This document shows positions 44,111 to 55,738 of a stretch of 64,000 bases of DNA, piece by piece (positions within the stretch are counted from its first letter, which is position 1; every line of letters starts with the position of its first letter). Where the stretch lies: the NCBI GenBank assembly GCA_029891385.1, contig CM057224.1:28289005-28353004 (forward strand), written 5' to 3'. The position numbers and the translations under genes were made by a program. The DNA is from Erythroxylum novogranatense (lineage: Eukaryota > Streptophyta > Magnoliopsida > Malpighiales > Erythroxylaceae). The notes under the pieces were generated by a model, which worked only from the letters and a program-made list of their open reading frames with translations, was not told the DNA's origin and searched no databases.

Positions 44111-47100
44111 TTTTTCTTCTTATTCGCTTCTTTCATCATTTAGATCCATCTAATTTAATATCAAACAAATAGTTTCCCTCTTTGGGAACTTATTCTTCAA
44201 CTCATACTAACCTCAAATTTTCTTGATTCTTCTTATTCATCATATTATTATTCTTTACCTTAACAAACTCATACTCATATCAATAAGTTCATAAATCCAT
44301 ACATAATTTCACTTATCCCTATATTACCATATAAAAATCCGGCAACATAACGGCTGCACTTAGACATAACCCAAACCTGCATGGTGAAAAACTCACTTCT
44401 ATAACTTCTAGACAGTTTCACATACGTCATAATCTACCGGACCCTCTGTTCGGGATCTCAACAAACGCAAACCTATTTCTAACCCTTTTCCAGTCATTTT
44501 TCATATTCAATTCATCTTCATCATATTCAAACTTATATCTCATCATCCGGTTCATTCATCCATATCTTAATATATATAACATATATCCCAATTGTATTCA
44601 TAACTCAATCCAATTGATATACAAAACCAAATTGCACAATCCGAAACCAATACATTTCCAATTCCACCACTCAAGTTCTTATACAATGTCATAATCCAGA
44701 ATACATTATGAACCAAAAATGCTTACAATACTCTAATGGCATTTCAAGCCATAGACCATTTCCAATAATCTTAGACCAATAACACAAAGTACAAAACATA
44801 TACAAATGCTAATATCTTGATGTCTTTCATCCAATCTCCTGCTCGAATACCTGGAGATGGGGATGAAAGGGGGGTGAGCTCGGAAGCTCGTGGATAAAAT
44901 ATTTATTAAACAAATGATAGGCAAAAGTATTTTCAAACCTTAGTTTCAGTTGATCGAAAACAGCGAAGGCTTATTTCTCAAAAGCTTCTCAATTCTCAAC
45001 ATCTTTCATAAACATTTACAAACCATTTTTCAAATTTCCCATAGTTGAAAATCCCAATTTCTCATTTGTGGAAATTTCAAACCATTAACAACATGAAATG
45101 CATCATGTATAAATGCAGCACATTCCAAACAAAGCAAAACACTTAACACATCAATTGGTTTGGGTTGGTCCATAAAACAGGACGTACTGCACATTCCCAC
45201 AGAGCGGTCCTGTGCAGCCGTGAAACACATGGGGAGTCCGAAAACGGAGCTCCTATGCCGCTAGCAGGCAGCCGGTAAAAGGCTTTAAAAACGAGACCAG
45301 TGCACTGACTCTACATGAAGGACCTAACCAAACCCATGTAACACGTATTCATGCTTAAAAACTCATATTGCCCGAAGGCACATTTCGGAAATTCAACTTT
45401 TCATGTCATCACAAATTCAAAATACAATATCAATCATATCACACTATCACACCAGTTCACATAATCAAATTATCAATCAATTTAACACAATGAAATGCAA
45501 TAAATATTTCATCTATATCAATTCAAGTCATTCATGGAAAATTGTCCGAACCATTGTAGATTTCTTTGTAAATCATTTGGAAACAATGGCTTTAACACTT
45601 TATAAATCATTTTAGAAACAATTGGTTCAATCATTTGTAAACAAGAGCTTATAAAACCAACATTTATAAATAGCTTATAATTTGAAAAATAAACACATTA
45701 CCCACCTCTTATCCATTCTATAAGCTTCTTCCAATCCTCAATTTGATCTTTACTTCTCTCTCTCTTCCAACTTAAAATCACCTAAGCCATAATCAACCAA
45801 TTCCAATATCATAAACATCATACTTCTCAAATTAACTACAGGAAAATTTGAACTCATCATATTTTCAACCTTTCCAAAACAAGAATTTCTACAATCTCAA
45901 TTTCTCAAACTTTACCCAAACCTTAACTCACATAAATCCAACAATAAATCAATTCATCATGAAATCTTTCAAAACTAAACAAGGAAATCACAAACCCATC
46001 ACCTTTTCCATATTTCTAAACTAACAAATCACTAAAAACTCAAACTTGAAGATTCTCTTACCTCTTTCTCTTTCTATTTTCGAAATTCTTTTTGGATTGG
46101 AGGGTAGATCTCTTCTCGTTCCCTCTTTTCCTTCATGAATCCATGGAAAGATCAAGCTTGAAAGTTCAGAAACCCTACCTCTTCTTCCTCCTTCTCCTTC
46201 TCCTCCACGATTTCTCCTCTTCTCTCTTCCTTCTTCTTCTTTCTTCTTTCTTCTTCTAGAAATTTCGTGGGTCTTCTAAAAAAAACGACACTCCCCCTCT
46301 TCTTATATGCCAAGTCATTTAAATTAGAGTGTAAAAGACCCTTTTTCCCTTTTCTTATAAGCCTTATACTCAAATCTTTAAGTTAACTTCCTAATTTGCC
46401 ACTGAATATTTTTATAAGTCATGCTCACTTGCGGACATGTTTCGCACTATCCATTTGCAGAAATTTGTCCAAATTTCCTTCTATAGAAATGTTCCTCTAT
46501 GTCTTAATTTCATAATGCCTCAAGAATCATCCAATTCAGAGCACTACATCAAAAGTTATAGTCCAAACATGTCGGACACGTCATTTGCTAACACATTTTC
46601 TAATAATTCACTTCCTTCCACAAATAGAAATTCTTAAAGGCTAAAATGAATTTTCATTTCTTCATATGACTTGTAGCCCTATGTCTTAATGTTATTATGC
46701 CTTAAACATCGCTTCAATCGGATCTCTACAGATCCTGAAATTTGCGAAGTACTGAACTATGTTCAGAAACTTTCCTATCTCACTTTGATTCAAATAATCT
46801 TACTCAATTAAATCTCTAAAATTCATAAATTTTACATCAAATGAAAATTCATTGTCTTAGGAATCCAACGCTTCGAGAACTAAGTCATTCGGATGTCGGA
46901 TGGAAAAGATATAAGCAAATGATTTATCAAGGTCGAATGAGGAAAGAAGAATTGCAAGATCGGAAGAAAACAAATCATTCCGATTTTCATGAGATTCAAT
47001 CAAACTCTTTCAATTTGACTCCAATTGATACAACTTTTCATGGAGAGAAGGACACATGTGTTAGGAATTCAATGCTTCAAGAATCGCCTCAATCCGAGGT

Positions 47101-47328
47101 CGGATGAGTGAGTTATGATCAAAACATTAACCCATGTTTAAACTCTAAATCCATTTGAAACTCTTTTGGCGCAAATGCCATAACTTTCTCTAAAAATATC
47201 CAAATGCCTTCGTTCTTGTGCCATTTGAAAGATAACATCGATATCTACAACTCATATGAGAGGCCTTAAAAAGAGATTCGGCCTCAAAACTGGTTAAAAT
47301 CACGTTTTTCTCAAAGTGACCCGTAACT

Positions 47329-47486
47329 GTCCGTTAAACGGACATGCATGTCCGTTTAACGGACACATACGGCCAAAACTGTGCCAATTCGTCCGATAAT
47401 GTCCGTTAAACGGACATGAGCAAGGGAAGGGGTCCTTTTGACCCGAGGCTGTCCGTTAAACGGACTCCCATGTCCGTTTAACGAAC
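47329..47486. repeat. Five-copy GTCCGTTTAACGGAC palindrome array, 50-bp dimer spacing
   Basis: 15-bp dyads gtccgttaaacggac or gtccgtttaacggac start at 47329, 47350, 47401, 47451 and 47472 (spacings 21, 51, 50, 21). Four are perfect apart from the central base; the last has one arm change. Spacer text varies. Copies at 47329/47350 and 47451/47472 form pairs. Confidence 0.92.
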
Positions 47487-48177
47487 ATGCAATTTTCCAA
47501 AACCTCTTCAATCTTTTTCCAATGCTTCTCTCATCCAAACTACCATCACATACACTTATAATCTTCACATATTTACTCATTCATAGGCCTAAACACTTCA
47601 TAACATTGCAAGCAACAAAATCACTTCATGAACTTCTCAAATCTCAACTAAATTGATTCATCAAAACCACAATTCTCAAACATGTCATCAAAGCTGTCAC
47701 TAACATAAATCTTATATAACATCATAACTTGAATCAACTATAACTCTGAACTCCGATATCAAAAACTTACACATGTAGTCTCGTTGGAAAGATACAAGAA
47801 CAAGCTAAAACTTCAAAGCAGGCAACTTTGACCAAATCTATTTCAATCATTCCTTAATTTCCCTTAAATCAGCATATACATTTAACATTCATCCTAACTT
47901 CACTTTCTTAATTGCACAACATTTATAAAAATTCAACTATCATTTTGAATTTATCCAAATCTCAACCTCAAATCATATGATTTCTTACATTCCATATCAT
48001 CTTGTCATTTAAAATCTCTTGCTTTTCCATAATACCTTACATAGCTAATCATGATTCATGCTTAAGGCTTCTCAGCCCTTCATCTTACACAAATCATATT
48101 TCCTCATCTATAACACAAATCACATACAAAACACTCATTTAATTTCATTTTCATGCTTCAAAGTTCGGGGTCCAACA

Positions 48178-48548
48178 CCAAAGCTAATGAATAGAGTCAC
48201 TTGTGCATCGCATTATGCACATTAGACCCTTAACAACTATGTCTTCAATTGGAGATGTTCTACACCTATTTGGAAGACAAGTTCCACAACTAACCAGTCC
48301 TGATGATTTTGATCTCTCGAAACCGAACTTATCTGTCAAACCTCCTACCCTTACAATAACTGAACCATGTGTCATATCTTCATATGCATATACTACGACT
48401 GTTGGTGTTGAAGTAGTACAACAAAAGCATGATGAAGAAATTGAAGATAAAGTTGACAATCTGTGTGCTTTTGTGGGTGATTTGCATAAAGAAGTAGAGT
48501 AAATACCCCCTTCTTTGGTTGTCCTTCAAATTTTGCCCTTCTTTCATT
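48178..48548 (+). pseudogene. SIRE-3 env-like ORF continuation and 3' region
   Basis: After removal of the family X solo LTR, the sequence from 48183 is contiguous with 43630. It reads ANE.SHLCIALCTLDP, then fragments such as DFDLSKPNLSVKPP and KHDEEIEDKVDNLCAFVGDLHKEVE (48310-48502). The short acidic/lysine-rich frame at 48203-48502 is the most open part. No domain was recognised. Tentatively the C-terminal half of the SIRE-3 env-like ORF; the right limit near 48548 is approximate. Confidence 0.5.
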
Positions 48549-48764
48549 TGATCTACTAACTCCTTTAATCCATTAATCACCATACTATACTCTAATTTAA
48601 TTCTTATCTTTCTATCCAAATTTCTAATTTCTACTCAAGCCCACTAAATTAATAACTCAATTCTAATAAAATAAAAAATAAAACTAAAAATAAAAAAAAT
48701 AAACAAATCATAAATAAATAGTTAAACAAATAATAAAAAATTTAAAAAAATTCGGGGTCTAACA
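48549..48764 (-). mobile_element. Family X LTR fragment
   Basis: The minus strand starts TGTTAGACCCCGAATTTTTTT at 48764 and continues as A/T-rich sequence for about 215 bp before becoming unrecognisable. It lies inside the integrase zinc-finger region of the neighbouring chromovirus. The left end is a guess. Confidence 0.5.
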
Positions 48765-50600
48765 TGAAAAATATTGTGCGCCTCATTAAGAATCTCATCT
48801 TTTAGCTCTAACATATCTAGAATACACAATCTGTTGCCTATCACCGTCAATCCATCTTCTTTTATCTCTATTTTAGAACCCCTTTTAGTCTCTTCTCTAA
48901 GCTTGCTCAAATACTCATCTTGCTCTTGCAATTCCTTAATCTTCTCATTTAGCACTAGCCTCACTCTAAAATTAGTTAATACATAATCAGGCTTGACTTG
49001 CCTTAATGTTACCTTGAGCCTAGCTAATTCCTTCAACAAAGGAACATACATTATCTCCACATGTGCTATAGTAGACTTCCTATTCAGTGCATTCGTTACT
49101 ACATTAGCTTTCCCCCGGTGGTATTCTATCATCTAGTCATAATCTTCCAAAAACTCTAACTACCTTCTTTGTCTCAAATTCAAATCCTTTTGGCTCATCA
49201 GATACTTAAGACTTTTGTAGTCTGTAAACACCCTGGTGGTGACTCCATATAAGTAGTCTATCCATATCTTCAATGCAAAAATTATGGTAGCTAACTCCAA
49301 GTTATGCGTAGGATAATTCATCTCATAAGGCTTTAATTGCCTAGAAGCATAGGCAATCACTTTATCACTTTGCATCAACACACATCCCAATTCCTTCCTT
49401 GAGGCATCATTATACACTGTATATCTCTCACTACTAGAAGGCAAAGTCAAATTTGGTGCAGTTGTAAGCCTATTCTTCAATTTCCCAAAAGTTCTCTGGC
49501 ACTCCTTTGTCCACACAAATTTTTTATTCTTCCTTGTCAATTTGGAAAGAGGAGCTACTATGATGGAAAAGCCCCCCACAAACTTTCTATAATACCTGAC
49601 TAAACCCAAGAAACTTCTCACTTCAGCTACATTCTTAGGTGCTTGCCATTTCACAATTGCTTCTATCTTCCTCAGATCCACATGTACTCCTTGCTCCAAA
49701 ATCACGTGTCTAAGAATACCACTTCCTTTAGCCAAAATTCACATTTATCGAATTTGGCATACAACTCGTTCTTCCTCAGTGTCTCCAAAGAAATTCTTAA
49801 ATGTTCCTCATGCTCCTTCTCACTCTTAGAATAGACCAAAATATAATCAATAAAGACAACGACAAATTGGTCTAAGAAAGGCTTAGAGACTCTATTCATC
49901 AAGTCTATGAAAGCTATAGATGCATTCGTCAACCCAAAAAGCATGACCAAGAACTCAAAATGGTCATACCGTGTTTTAAAAGCAGTCTTTGATACATCGG
50001 ACTCCCTTATCCTCAACTGATAGTAACCCGATCTCAAATCTATCTTGGAAAAGATCCTTGCCCCTTGAAATTAATCAAATAAGTAATCTATGCATAGAAG
50101 CGGATATCTATTCTTGATAATGATATGATTGAGCTTCTTATAATCCACACACATCCTCAACGATCCATTTTTTTCTTACAAAAAGGACCGAAGCTCCTCA
50201 AGGTGAAGAACTAGGCCTAATGCACCCTCTCTCCAACAATTCTTCTAATTGCTCCTTAAGTTCCTTCAATTCTATTAGAGCCATTTAGCAAGGCAGAATT
50301 GGGATCAGTGTAGTACCTGGAAGAAGTTCAATAGGAAATTCAATTTCCCCAGGTGATGGTGGTCTTAGTAATTCATGGGGAAAGACATCCGGGAATTCCA
50401 TGACCACAAGATTTTTTGTAACTTTCCTTCATTTCCCTTCGTGTCTACCACATAAGCTAAAAATACTTCACATCCTTTCCTCATCATCTTCTCTACTATC
50501 AGAGTTGAAACAATTTTAGTCAAACTTACTTTTCTACCCCTAATAAAAACTACCTTTCTAACATTGCCAATTCGAACTCCACGATCTTCTGTTTGCAATC
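48765..50600 (-). pseudogene. Chromovirus (Tekay/Del-like) RT, RNase H and integrase start
   Basis: Minus-strand Ty3/Gypsy pol. [22 protein letters not shown] (about 50037), [18 protein letters not shown], and the catalytic box [20 protein letters not shown], where the normal FIDDIL is FIDYIL. Connection: [29 protein letters not shown], then RNase H with [35 protein letters not shown] and [23 protein letters not shown] (49160-49735). Integrase start: IEYHRGKANVVTNALNRK and the histidine motif EAHNIF at 48766, cut by a family X LTR. Stops and frame changes occur at about 50040, 49700 and 49133. Confidence 0.92.
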
Positions 50601-52030
50601 TAAATTTGCATTATACTTCTCTAAGGTGTCCATACCCAAAATCACATCTAATCCTCCCATCTTCAATGGCATTAGATCCACCACTAATTGTTCTCTTCCA
50701 ATATGTACCTCACAGTCTTTATAAACTTAACTAATCACAATATACTGGCTGATTAGAGTACTAACCATTAAAGGTATATCCAATGGGCTCAATTCTTTAC
50801 CATACACAATTCTACTTGATGACACAAACAAATGGGTAGAACCCAGATCAATCAAAACAATTACATCATCATCAAATAATTTAGCTGTATTAATCATAAC
50901 TTTTGGAGTGGTATCTACGTCCTCCCATGTCATTGCAAACACTCTAGCTGGTGCTTACCTCCTTGGTCTCCCTAGAAGATTCACTCTCCTTGCTGCATCA
51001 GAACTTCCCACTTTAATTGCCATCTTGTGCCCCATTATTTTAGTTCTTTTTTAAGCTTGAATCTAGTTCCCTCTCTTCTTGCATACTTCGGACACTCTCT
51101 AGCCATGTGCCCCTTTTTTCGCAATTGAAACATGCTACAGTCAATCTGTAACATTCCCCTTCATGGAACTTGCTATAATGATCACACTTTGGGACAAATG
51201 ACTTGTCCCTTTCTCTCTTTCTATTACCTCCAATCGTTAAGGCTTGATGAGAAACAGTTATCATTTGTCTGGACTTGCTGGCACTACTGCTTCTCTCCTC
51301 AGACTGCACAAGGAAGGTCATGGCACTCCTCTCTGGCATAGAAGCACCACCCCCTGTCTTAACCTATTCTCTGCCCTTTCTCTTTTTGTTCACATCACTC
51401 TTTATGTCCTAAATGTTTTTAACCCTTACTGCCATTGTAATCAGCTGTTGAAATTCATAGAAGTTCTACACCGCCACTTTTTCTCTGATAGCTAGATGCA
51501 GCCCTAATTCAAATCGACGGCACTTAGCTGCCTCACTTAGCATCATCTCAGCTGCATGTCAGGATAACTGTGTAAACTGGCACTTATACTCACTCACCTT
51601 CATCTCCTTCTGAGTGAGACTCAGAAATTCCCTCTGCTTCTGCTGAATGTACACCTCAAACAGATACTTCTTCTTATAAGCAGTGAGAAATTCCTTCCAT
51701 ACCAACATTGATGGTTTTAATTGACTTCCCGGTACACATTCCCACCAATACAAAGCATCTCCCTGAAGTAAACTTGCAGCATATACAACCTTCTCATCAT
51801 CTTCACAATCCATCTACTCCAATACCCTCTTTATCTTTCTCAACTAAGTCTTAGCTTCTTCTGTATCAGTGGTCCCATAGAAGTCCACTCCTCCACACTT
51901 TCGCATGTTATGAAATTGTTTCCCCTTCTTAACTGGAGCCGGAGCAAAATTCTACGACATCTGACCCATAGCCTGATGATTGAGCCCAAGTTTATTACAT
52001 AAGTTGGCGACATTTTCATGAATCTTGTTA
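50601..52030 (-). pseudogene. Chromovirus gag and protease
   Basis: Minus strand. Gag: KQFHNMRKCGGVDFYGTTDTEEA (about 51890), MDCEDDEKVVYAASLLQGDALYWWE (51735-51813, retrotransposon gag helix), FLTAYKKKYLFEVYIQQKQREFLSL. Zinc knuckle: CFNCEKRG at about 51130 (degenerate, the third ligand changed). Protease: VLIDLGSTHLFVS at about 50870 (normally DSGATHSF). The N-terminus of gag is lost at 52030, where Athila-2 begins; the 5' LTR is absent. Frameshifts at about 51560, 51340 and 50943 make it non-functional. Confidence 0.88.
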
Positions 52031-52924
52031 CACTTTTTGACTCCTATCTCTAGCTTTTGTGCTTAAATTGACTCTCTAGCTTTTGTGCTTAAATTGACTC
52101 TTGAGTGTGTACTTTTATTTTATGTAGTTTGAAAGTAAAAATTGTTACAAATCAGTATTAATTGCGCTAATTAATTTTTTAGAGCAATTGATACTGCAAA
52201 CTACCATTTTTATTGTAGGAGACTCAAGGAAAAAGGACTCAAGAAGAAGATGTACAGTGAAAGAAGTTGAAGTGAAGTCAACAAGAGAAGAGGTGCAATA
52301 AGAAGTTCGCCACGGTGAAGTGGATCTATCACCATGGTGAAATACAAAGAATACAGGCTAAACTTTCAGGAAAAGTTCGCCGCGGCGAAGGTACCAGCAA
52401 TGAAGCAAAACCTTTCAGGAAAAATTTGCGACGGAGAAAAACATCTGTTGCCGCAGTGAACCTTCAAAAACTCGGACCAATTTCAAAAAAATCACCCACT
52501 ATGCAACCTGACCCAAGCATCCTTTGTTTAAAAACCTACCTAATTAGGTTATAGCCGACAATTATTAACGAACATACAGAAGATACACACACCTCGGCTC
52601 TTCCTCTCTTAACTTGACCATCATCCATAACTTCTTTCCATTTTTCTATTGCCACCTTCATCATCTGTTGCTGCTGTCATGGATGCTCTTGATGGGTTTC
52701 CAGTTGTGAGTTCTCCGAAAGCAATGCTTGGCTAAGCACCATTCCCTCTTGAACATATAGCAATGGCTTAAGTTCAATGGGCTTCAAAGGGGAGTAGTTT
52801 GTTCATGTTTATCTACATTGTGATGAACTCCTTAGTTAGGATTTATGTTTTGTAGTTAGATTTTCTTGATTATAGTTTAATCAAGTGTTGAACAATGTAT
52901 TGTATTGTTCAATTTGTTGATGTA
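52031..52924 (+). mobile_element. Athila-2 5' LTR, part 1 (5'-truncated)
   Basis: Begins tttttgactcctatc, corresponding to about 65 bp inside the complete Athila-1 3' LTR (17370). A 26-bp tandem duplication lies at 52049-52099 (tctctagcttttgtgctta twice). Landmarks: ggagactcaagg block at 52220 (compare 17585), palindrome array (52306-52460), TATA-like tttaaaaac at 52527 and the agttagattttcttgattatagtttaa block. It is interrupted at 52920-52924 by a solo LTR and resumes at 54738. Confidence 0.85.
52306..52460. repeat. Five-copy TTCGCCRCGGYGAA palindrome array, 22/48/49/22
   Basis: 14-bp dyads start at 52306 (ttcgccacggtgaa), 52328 (atcaccatggtgaa), 52376 (ttcgccgcggcgaa, perfect), 52425 (tttgcgacggagaa, degenerate) and 52447 (degenerate). 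Spacings 22, 48, 49, 22 keep the ~48-50-bp period. The array ends 67 bp upstream of tttaaaaac. Confidence 0.85.
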
Positions 52925-54737
52925 TGACCACGCATCGTAACACAAGTCAAAATTAATTAACTAGACTACTACTGTAGCAGTGGCGAGTCTAGGTCGATCC
53001 CATAGAGAGTGTGTGAAAAGTTTATGAAATGAAATTAATCGGTGTTTAGGAAAAAGGGGGTTTTGGATTTTTCAAAGAATAAAATAAAATAAAACTAACT
53101 AATAAAAACAAATTAAATAAAAACATACAAAAATGATAAATGTGGAGAATTCGGTAGGGACCCGGTTCTTCGGTTCAATGTCGGCCTACACTCTGACTAA
53201 GCACATTTTATTAATTTGTTGTTCTTTGACCTCTCCTAGAAATTATTAATCGTGGGTTAAAAATTAACCAGAGTTTTTTCTTAGGTTTTGTTTAATCAAG
53301 ATACGATCGTTAATTAAACCTAACTACTGAACAACCTAGGATACGATCTCTAGATTTAATTAGGCAGAAGTATTACGAATTAGGAAAACTGATTAATCAA
53401 GGCAACAACAACATATGATGCGTCATTTAACCTAGATCATGTTATCTCTAATGATTACGAATCATTAGTCGCTACACGTGAATTTCAACAAAAAAATTAC
53501 GGATTATATCGAAATTCTAGCAATGGGTTTGCAATAAGCAATTCAATGAACGCATTAAAATTTCTCAAATCACAATACCCATCGGGTTTATACACAAATA
53601 ACCGAATAATAACAAAAATTCAATTATCCATGCACAAAACCCAAATCAGTTAACATCAGATAACACAATCAATTCCTAATGAGAGAAAGAAACAACAAAA
53701 TAAAAATAAAAAATACTTAACTGGGGTCGTCAGCGTCGATTTTACCTCCGAACTGATATCGGGACACCTAACTCTTCATGGATCTTTCCCAAAAAAATTG
53801 ATTCAATCCCATTCCAAATACCTAGCCAAAAATCCCCTATTTAACACTTGTGCAGCCCTCTTCTTTACAGTAGCACTATCACTGTTGCTTGATTTGAAAA
53901 TTTAATTTGTAACTCCTTTGTGTGTTGTCTGCGCTACGCCTCACTGTGCTCCTCTAGTGCTACTATTTTTTGTGTGAAGCTTCAACCAAACCGACAGCTC
54001 CCAGCTTCACTGGCCAAGTCGCAGTCCTCTCAACTGCCGTCGCCACTCAGCTTATTGCTTTATTGCTTTGTGGAGCTCCTGTGGTGGCACTATTCAATCT
54101 CCTCACTATTTGAATGACAAGAAGAATAAGGGTCACTTGTCAACTTAAAACCTTGCACTCTCTGCTTGTTCATTCTTCAAAACGATGCCTGCCTCGCTAG
54201 AGCTGATTGCGTGTTTTGCTTCTCCTCATTTACATTTTTATTAAACACAAAAATTGACTGCGTTTGTAGCCAAAACATTGTGTGCTCTATATGAAATGCA
54301 GACCATGTTTATACTCCATTCCATGCTGCATTTTTGCCTCAGTTTTATTGTGTCTCTAGCTGTTGATTAATTTCTCTGCCCATTTACCTGTGCGTCGTCG
54401 TTCTCTAATGTAGCGTCTTCCACTTGGCTGCCTTCACGCCTCTTGTCTCTTAATTAATTTGTTGCTTCAGCTTTTTGCTCTCTAGGTTACTTCTTCTATT
54501 GTTGCTTTGAGCCTCCAACTACTTCTTTTAATTTTTTTTCTTCTTGCTCCATACCGATAAGCAAAAATAAATCTTCAAAAAATAACCCAAATGTAATGCT
54601 TCCAACTCACTTTAATTACTTTGCTCCCAAATTGTACCTAAAATCAAATGTGAATTAAAGTGAGTATCTTAAACATTTTTATGTCAATAATTGCTAAGTG
54701 TAAATGATTAAAAGTATCGACAGTTAAACACATATCA
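52925..54737 (-). mobile_element. Gypsy solo LTR (Athila-like, minus) with target-site duplication ATGTA
   Basis: A 1813-bp unit with plus ends TGACCACGC...CACATATCA, flanked by exact atgta copies at 52920-52924 and 54738-54742. Minus sense: TGATATGTG... to ...GCGTGGTCA. The body contains ttttggtttt-type and cccttttt blocks related to the ends of Athila LTRs but is otherwise divergent. A cytosine-rich central stretch (53880-54520) has short reading frames without domains. No palindrome array was seen. Removing it restores a continuous Athila-2 LTR. The lineage within Gypsy is uncertain. Confidence 0.82.
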
Positions 54738-55338
54738 ATGTAGAACTTGGAGCTTGAATATATGAAGTCTCATATATGTCATTATGTGATTTTGTTAATT
54801 CTCTTTTATCTACCTAGTTGTGTTTGATATTGAGATGATGCTAGATCACAAATTGACCACTTGCATTAACTTAGCCTTTGCACACACTAAGATGCATTCA
54901 ATAAGGTTTTAAGCAATGGAGTTCATTGATTAAAACCTTGGACTCAAAGAGTTCTTTAAGGTTTACCATTTGGAAACTTAGTGATTTTCACTTCCAGAAA
55001 GATTTATTTTGAACTATGATAGCCAAAGCTCATTTTTCAAGAGTATTTTATTACATTTGATCATTTTTTTAACTTTCAATTTCTTATTCCTAAAAATCTA
55101 AAAATACTTTTTGCACACTTCTCTTTTAATTAGTTCAATTTTGTTAGTTTTTTCAAAGAACCAAAACCACCCTCCTAACTAATTTAGTTTGCATTTCATG
55201 ACATTTAGGCTAGCTTAGATCCATTGCATTAGGTTCCAATTAAGTGAGACGACTCGAGGTTACACTCTATGTTGCAATCCTTGGAATTCAATTTTTGATT
55301 CAACCTCCAAGGGTAAAACTGAAAGACGAAGCGGATCA
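54738..55338 (+). mobile_element. Athila-2 5' LTR, part 2
   Basis: Resumes with atgtagaacttgg (atgta is the duplicate of the insert) and continues through the tatgaagtctcatatatg block, the double hairpin (54903-54960), the gatagccaaagctcatttt segment and the LTR end gcggatca at 55338. With part 1 the LTR is ~1.49 kb, the Athila-1 size. Followed by the PBS. Confidence 0.88.
54903..54960 (+). other. Conserved double hairpin in Athila-2 LTR
   Basis: aaggttttaa (54903) pairs perfectly with ttaaaacctt (54930-54939) around a loop containing gcaatggagttcattga. The next stem is weaker (ctcaaagagttctttaa). Same loop as at 18427 and 33047-33367 but a different stem. Confidence 0.78.
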
Positions 55339-55341
55339 AAA

Positions 55342-55356
55342 TGGCGTCGTTGCCGG
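55342..55356 (+). other. Athila-2 primer binding site
   Basis: tggcgtcgttgccgg starts three bases after the LTR end, the classic Athila site pairing with the 3' end of a plant tRNA (usually tRNA-Asp). Confidence 0.9.
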
Positions 55357-55738
55357 AGAACCAAACAATTGGTTTTCTTTAGGTTAGCCGTTGTCATTTT
55401 TGTTCACATTGAGTTTAGGAACTTTTCTTCTACGTTTCATTTTCCATAGTTTAGTGTCATATTTGTCAATAGTATAGGATTTTTGTTTTCCTTTGCATAG
55501 TTTTAAAATTTTGAAAACACAAACACAAGCATACAATCACAGTTGGACTTTTCATATTTAGCATTCTTTTTTGCATTCGGATAGTTTTTGAGTCTTTTAT
55601 TTGATTACTGTTTGAGCCATACATACATACTTTCACACACTATACACTTGCATCCATCACAACTCATTTTTTATTTGACTTTGTGTGCTTGCGATTAAAT
55701 TTTGTTACTTTTTATTTTACTTTGAATTGTTCCTGTAC
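55357..55738 (+). other. Athila-2 5' leader
   Basis: Non-coding, T-rich leader between PBS and gag ATG. No palindrome array, in contrast to Athila-1 where one follows the PBS closely. Confidence 0.7.

Larger units (their letters stand above)
43631..48177 (-). mobile_element. Family X 4.5-kb solo LTR with target-site duplication CCAAA
   Basis: A 4547-bp unit: the minus strand starts TGTTGGACCCCGAACTTTG at 48177 and ends GGGATCCAACA at 43631. Exact ccaaa copies lie at 43626-43630 and 48178-48182. Minus-sense layout: oligo-AT stretch, 15-bp palindrome array (47486-47329), TATA-like box near 46300 (ttggcatataagaag), GA-rich leader, donor GAGGTAAGAG (GT at 46061-46060), acceptor ccatctccag (AG at 44852-44851), a GC-richer block (45180-45300), a TA microsatellite, and a CGAAT-rich tail. 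No coding domain. The size is like Ogre/TAT LTRs, but the lineage is not proven. Confidence 0.88.

Noticed and set aside
46152..46373. Glu/Lys-rich 73-residue minus-strand frame
   Set aside because: Translation of the purine-rich LTR leader, the same in other family X copies without conserved frame.
53920..54117. 65-residue frame in a Cys/Ser-rich stretch
   Set aside because: Lies inside a solo LTR bounded by a target-site duplication; no domain recognised.
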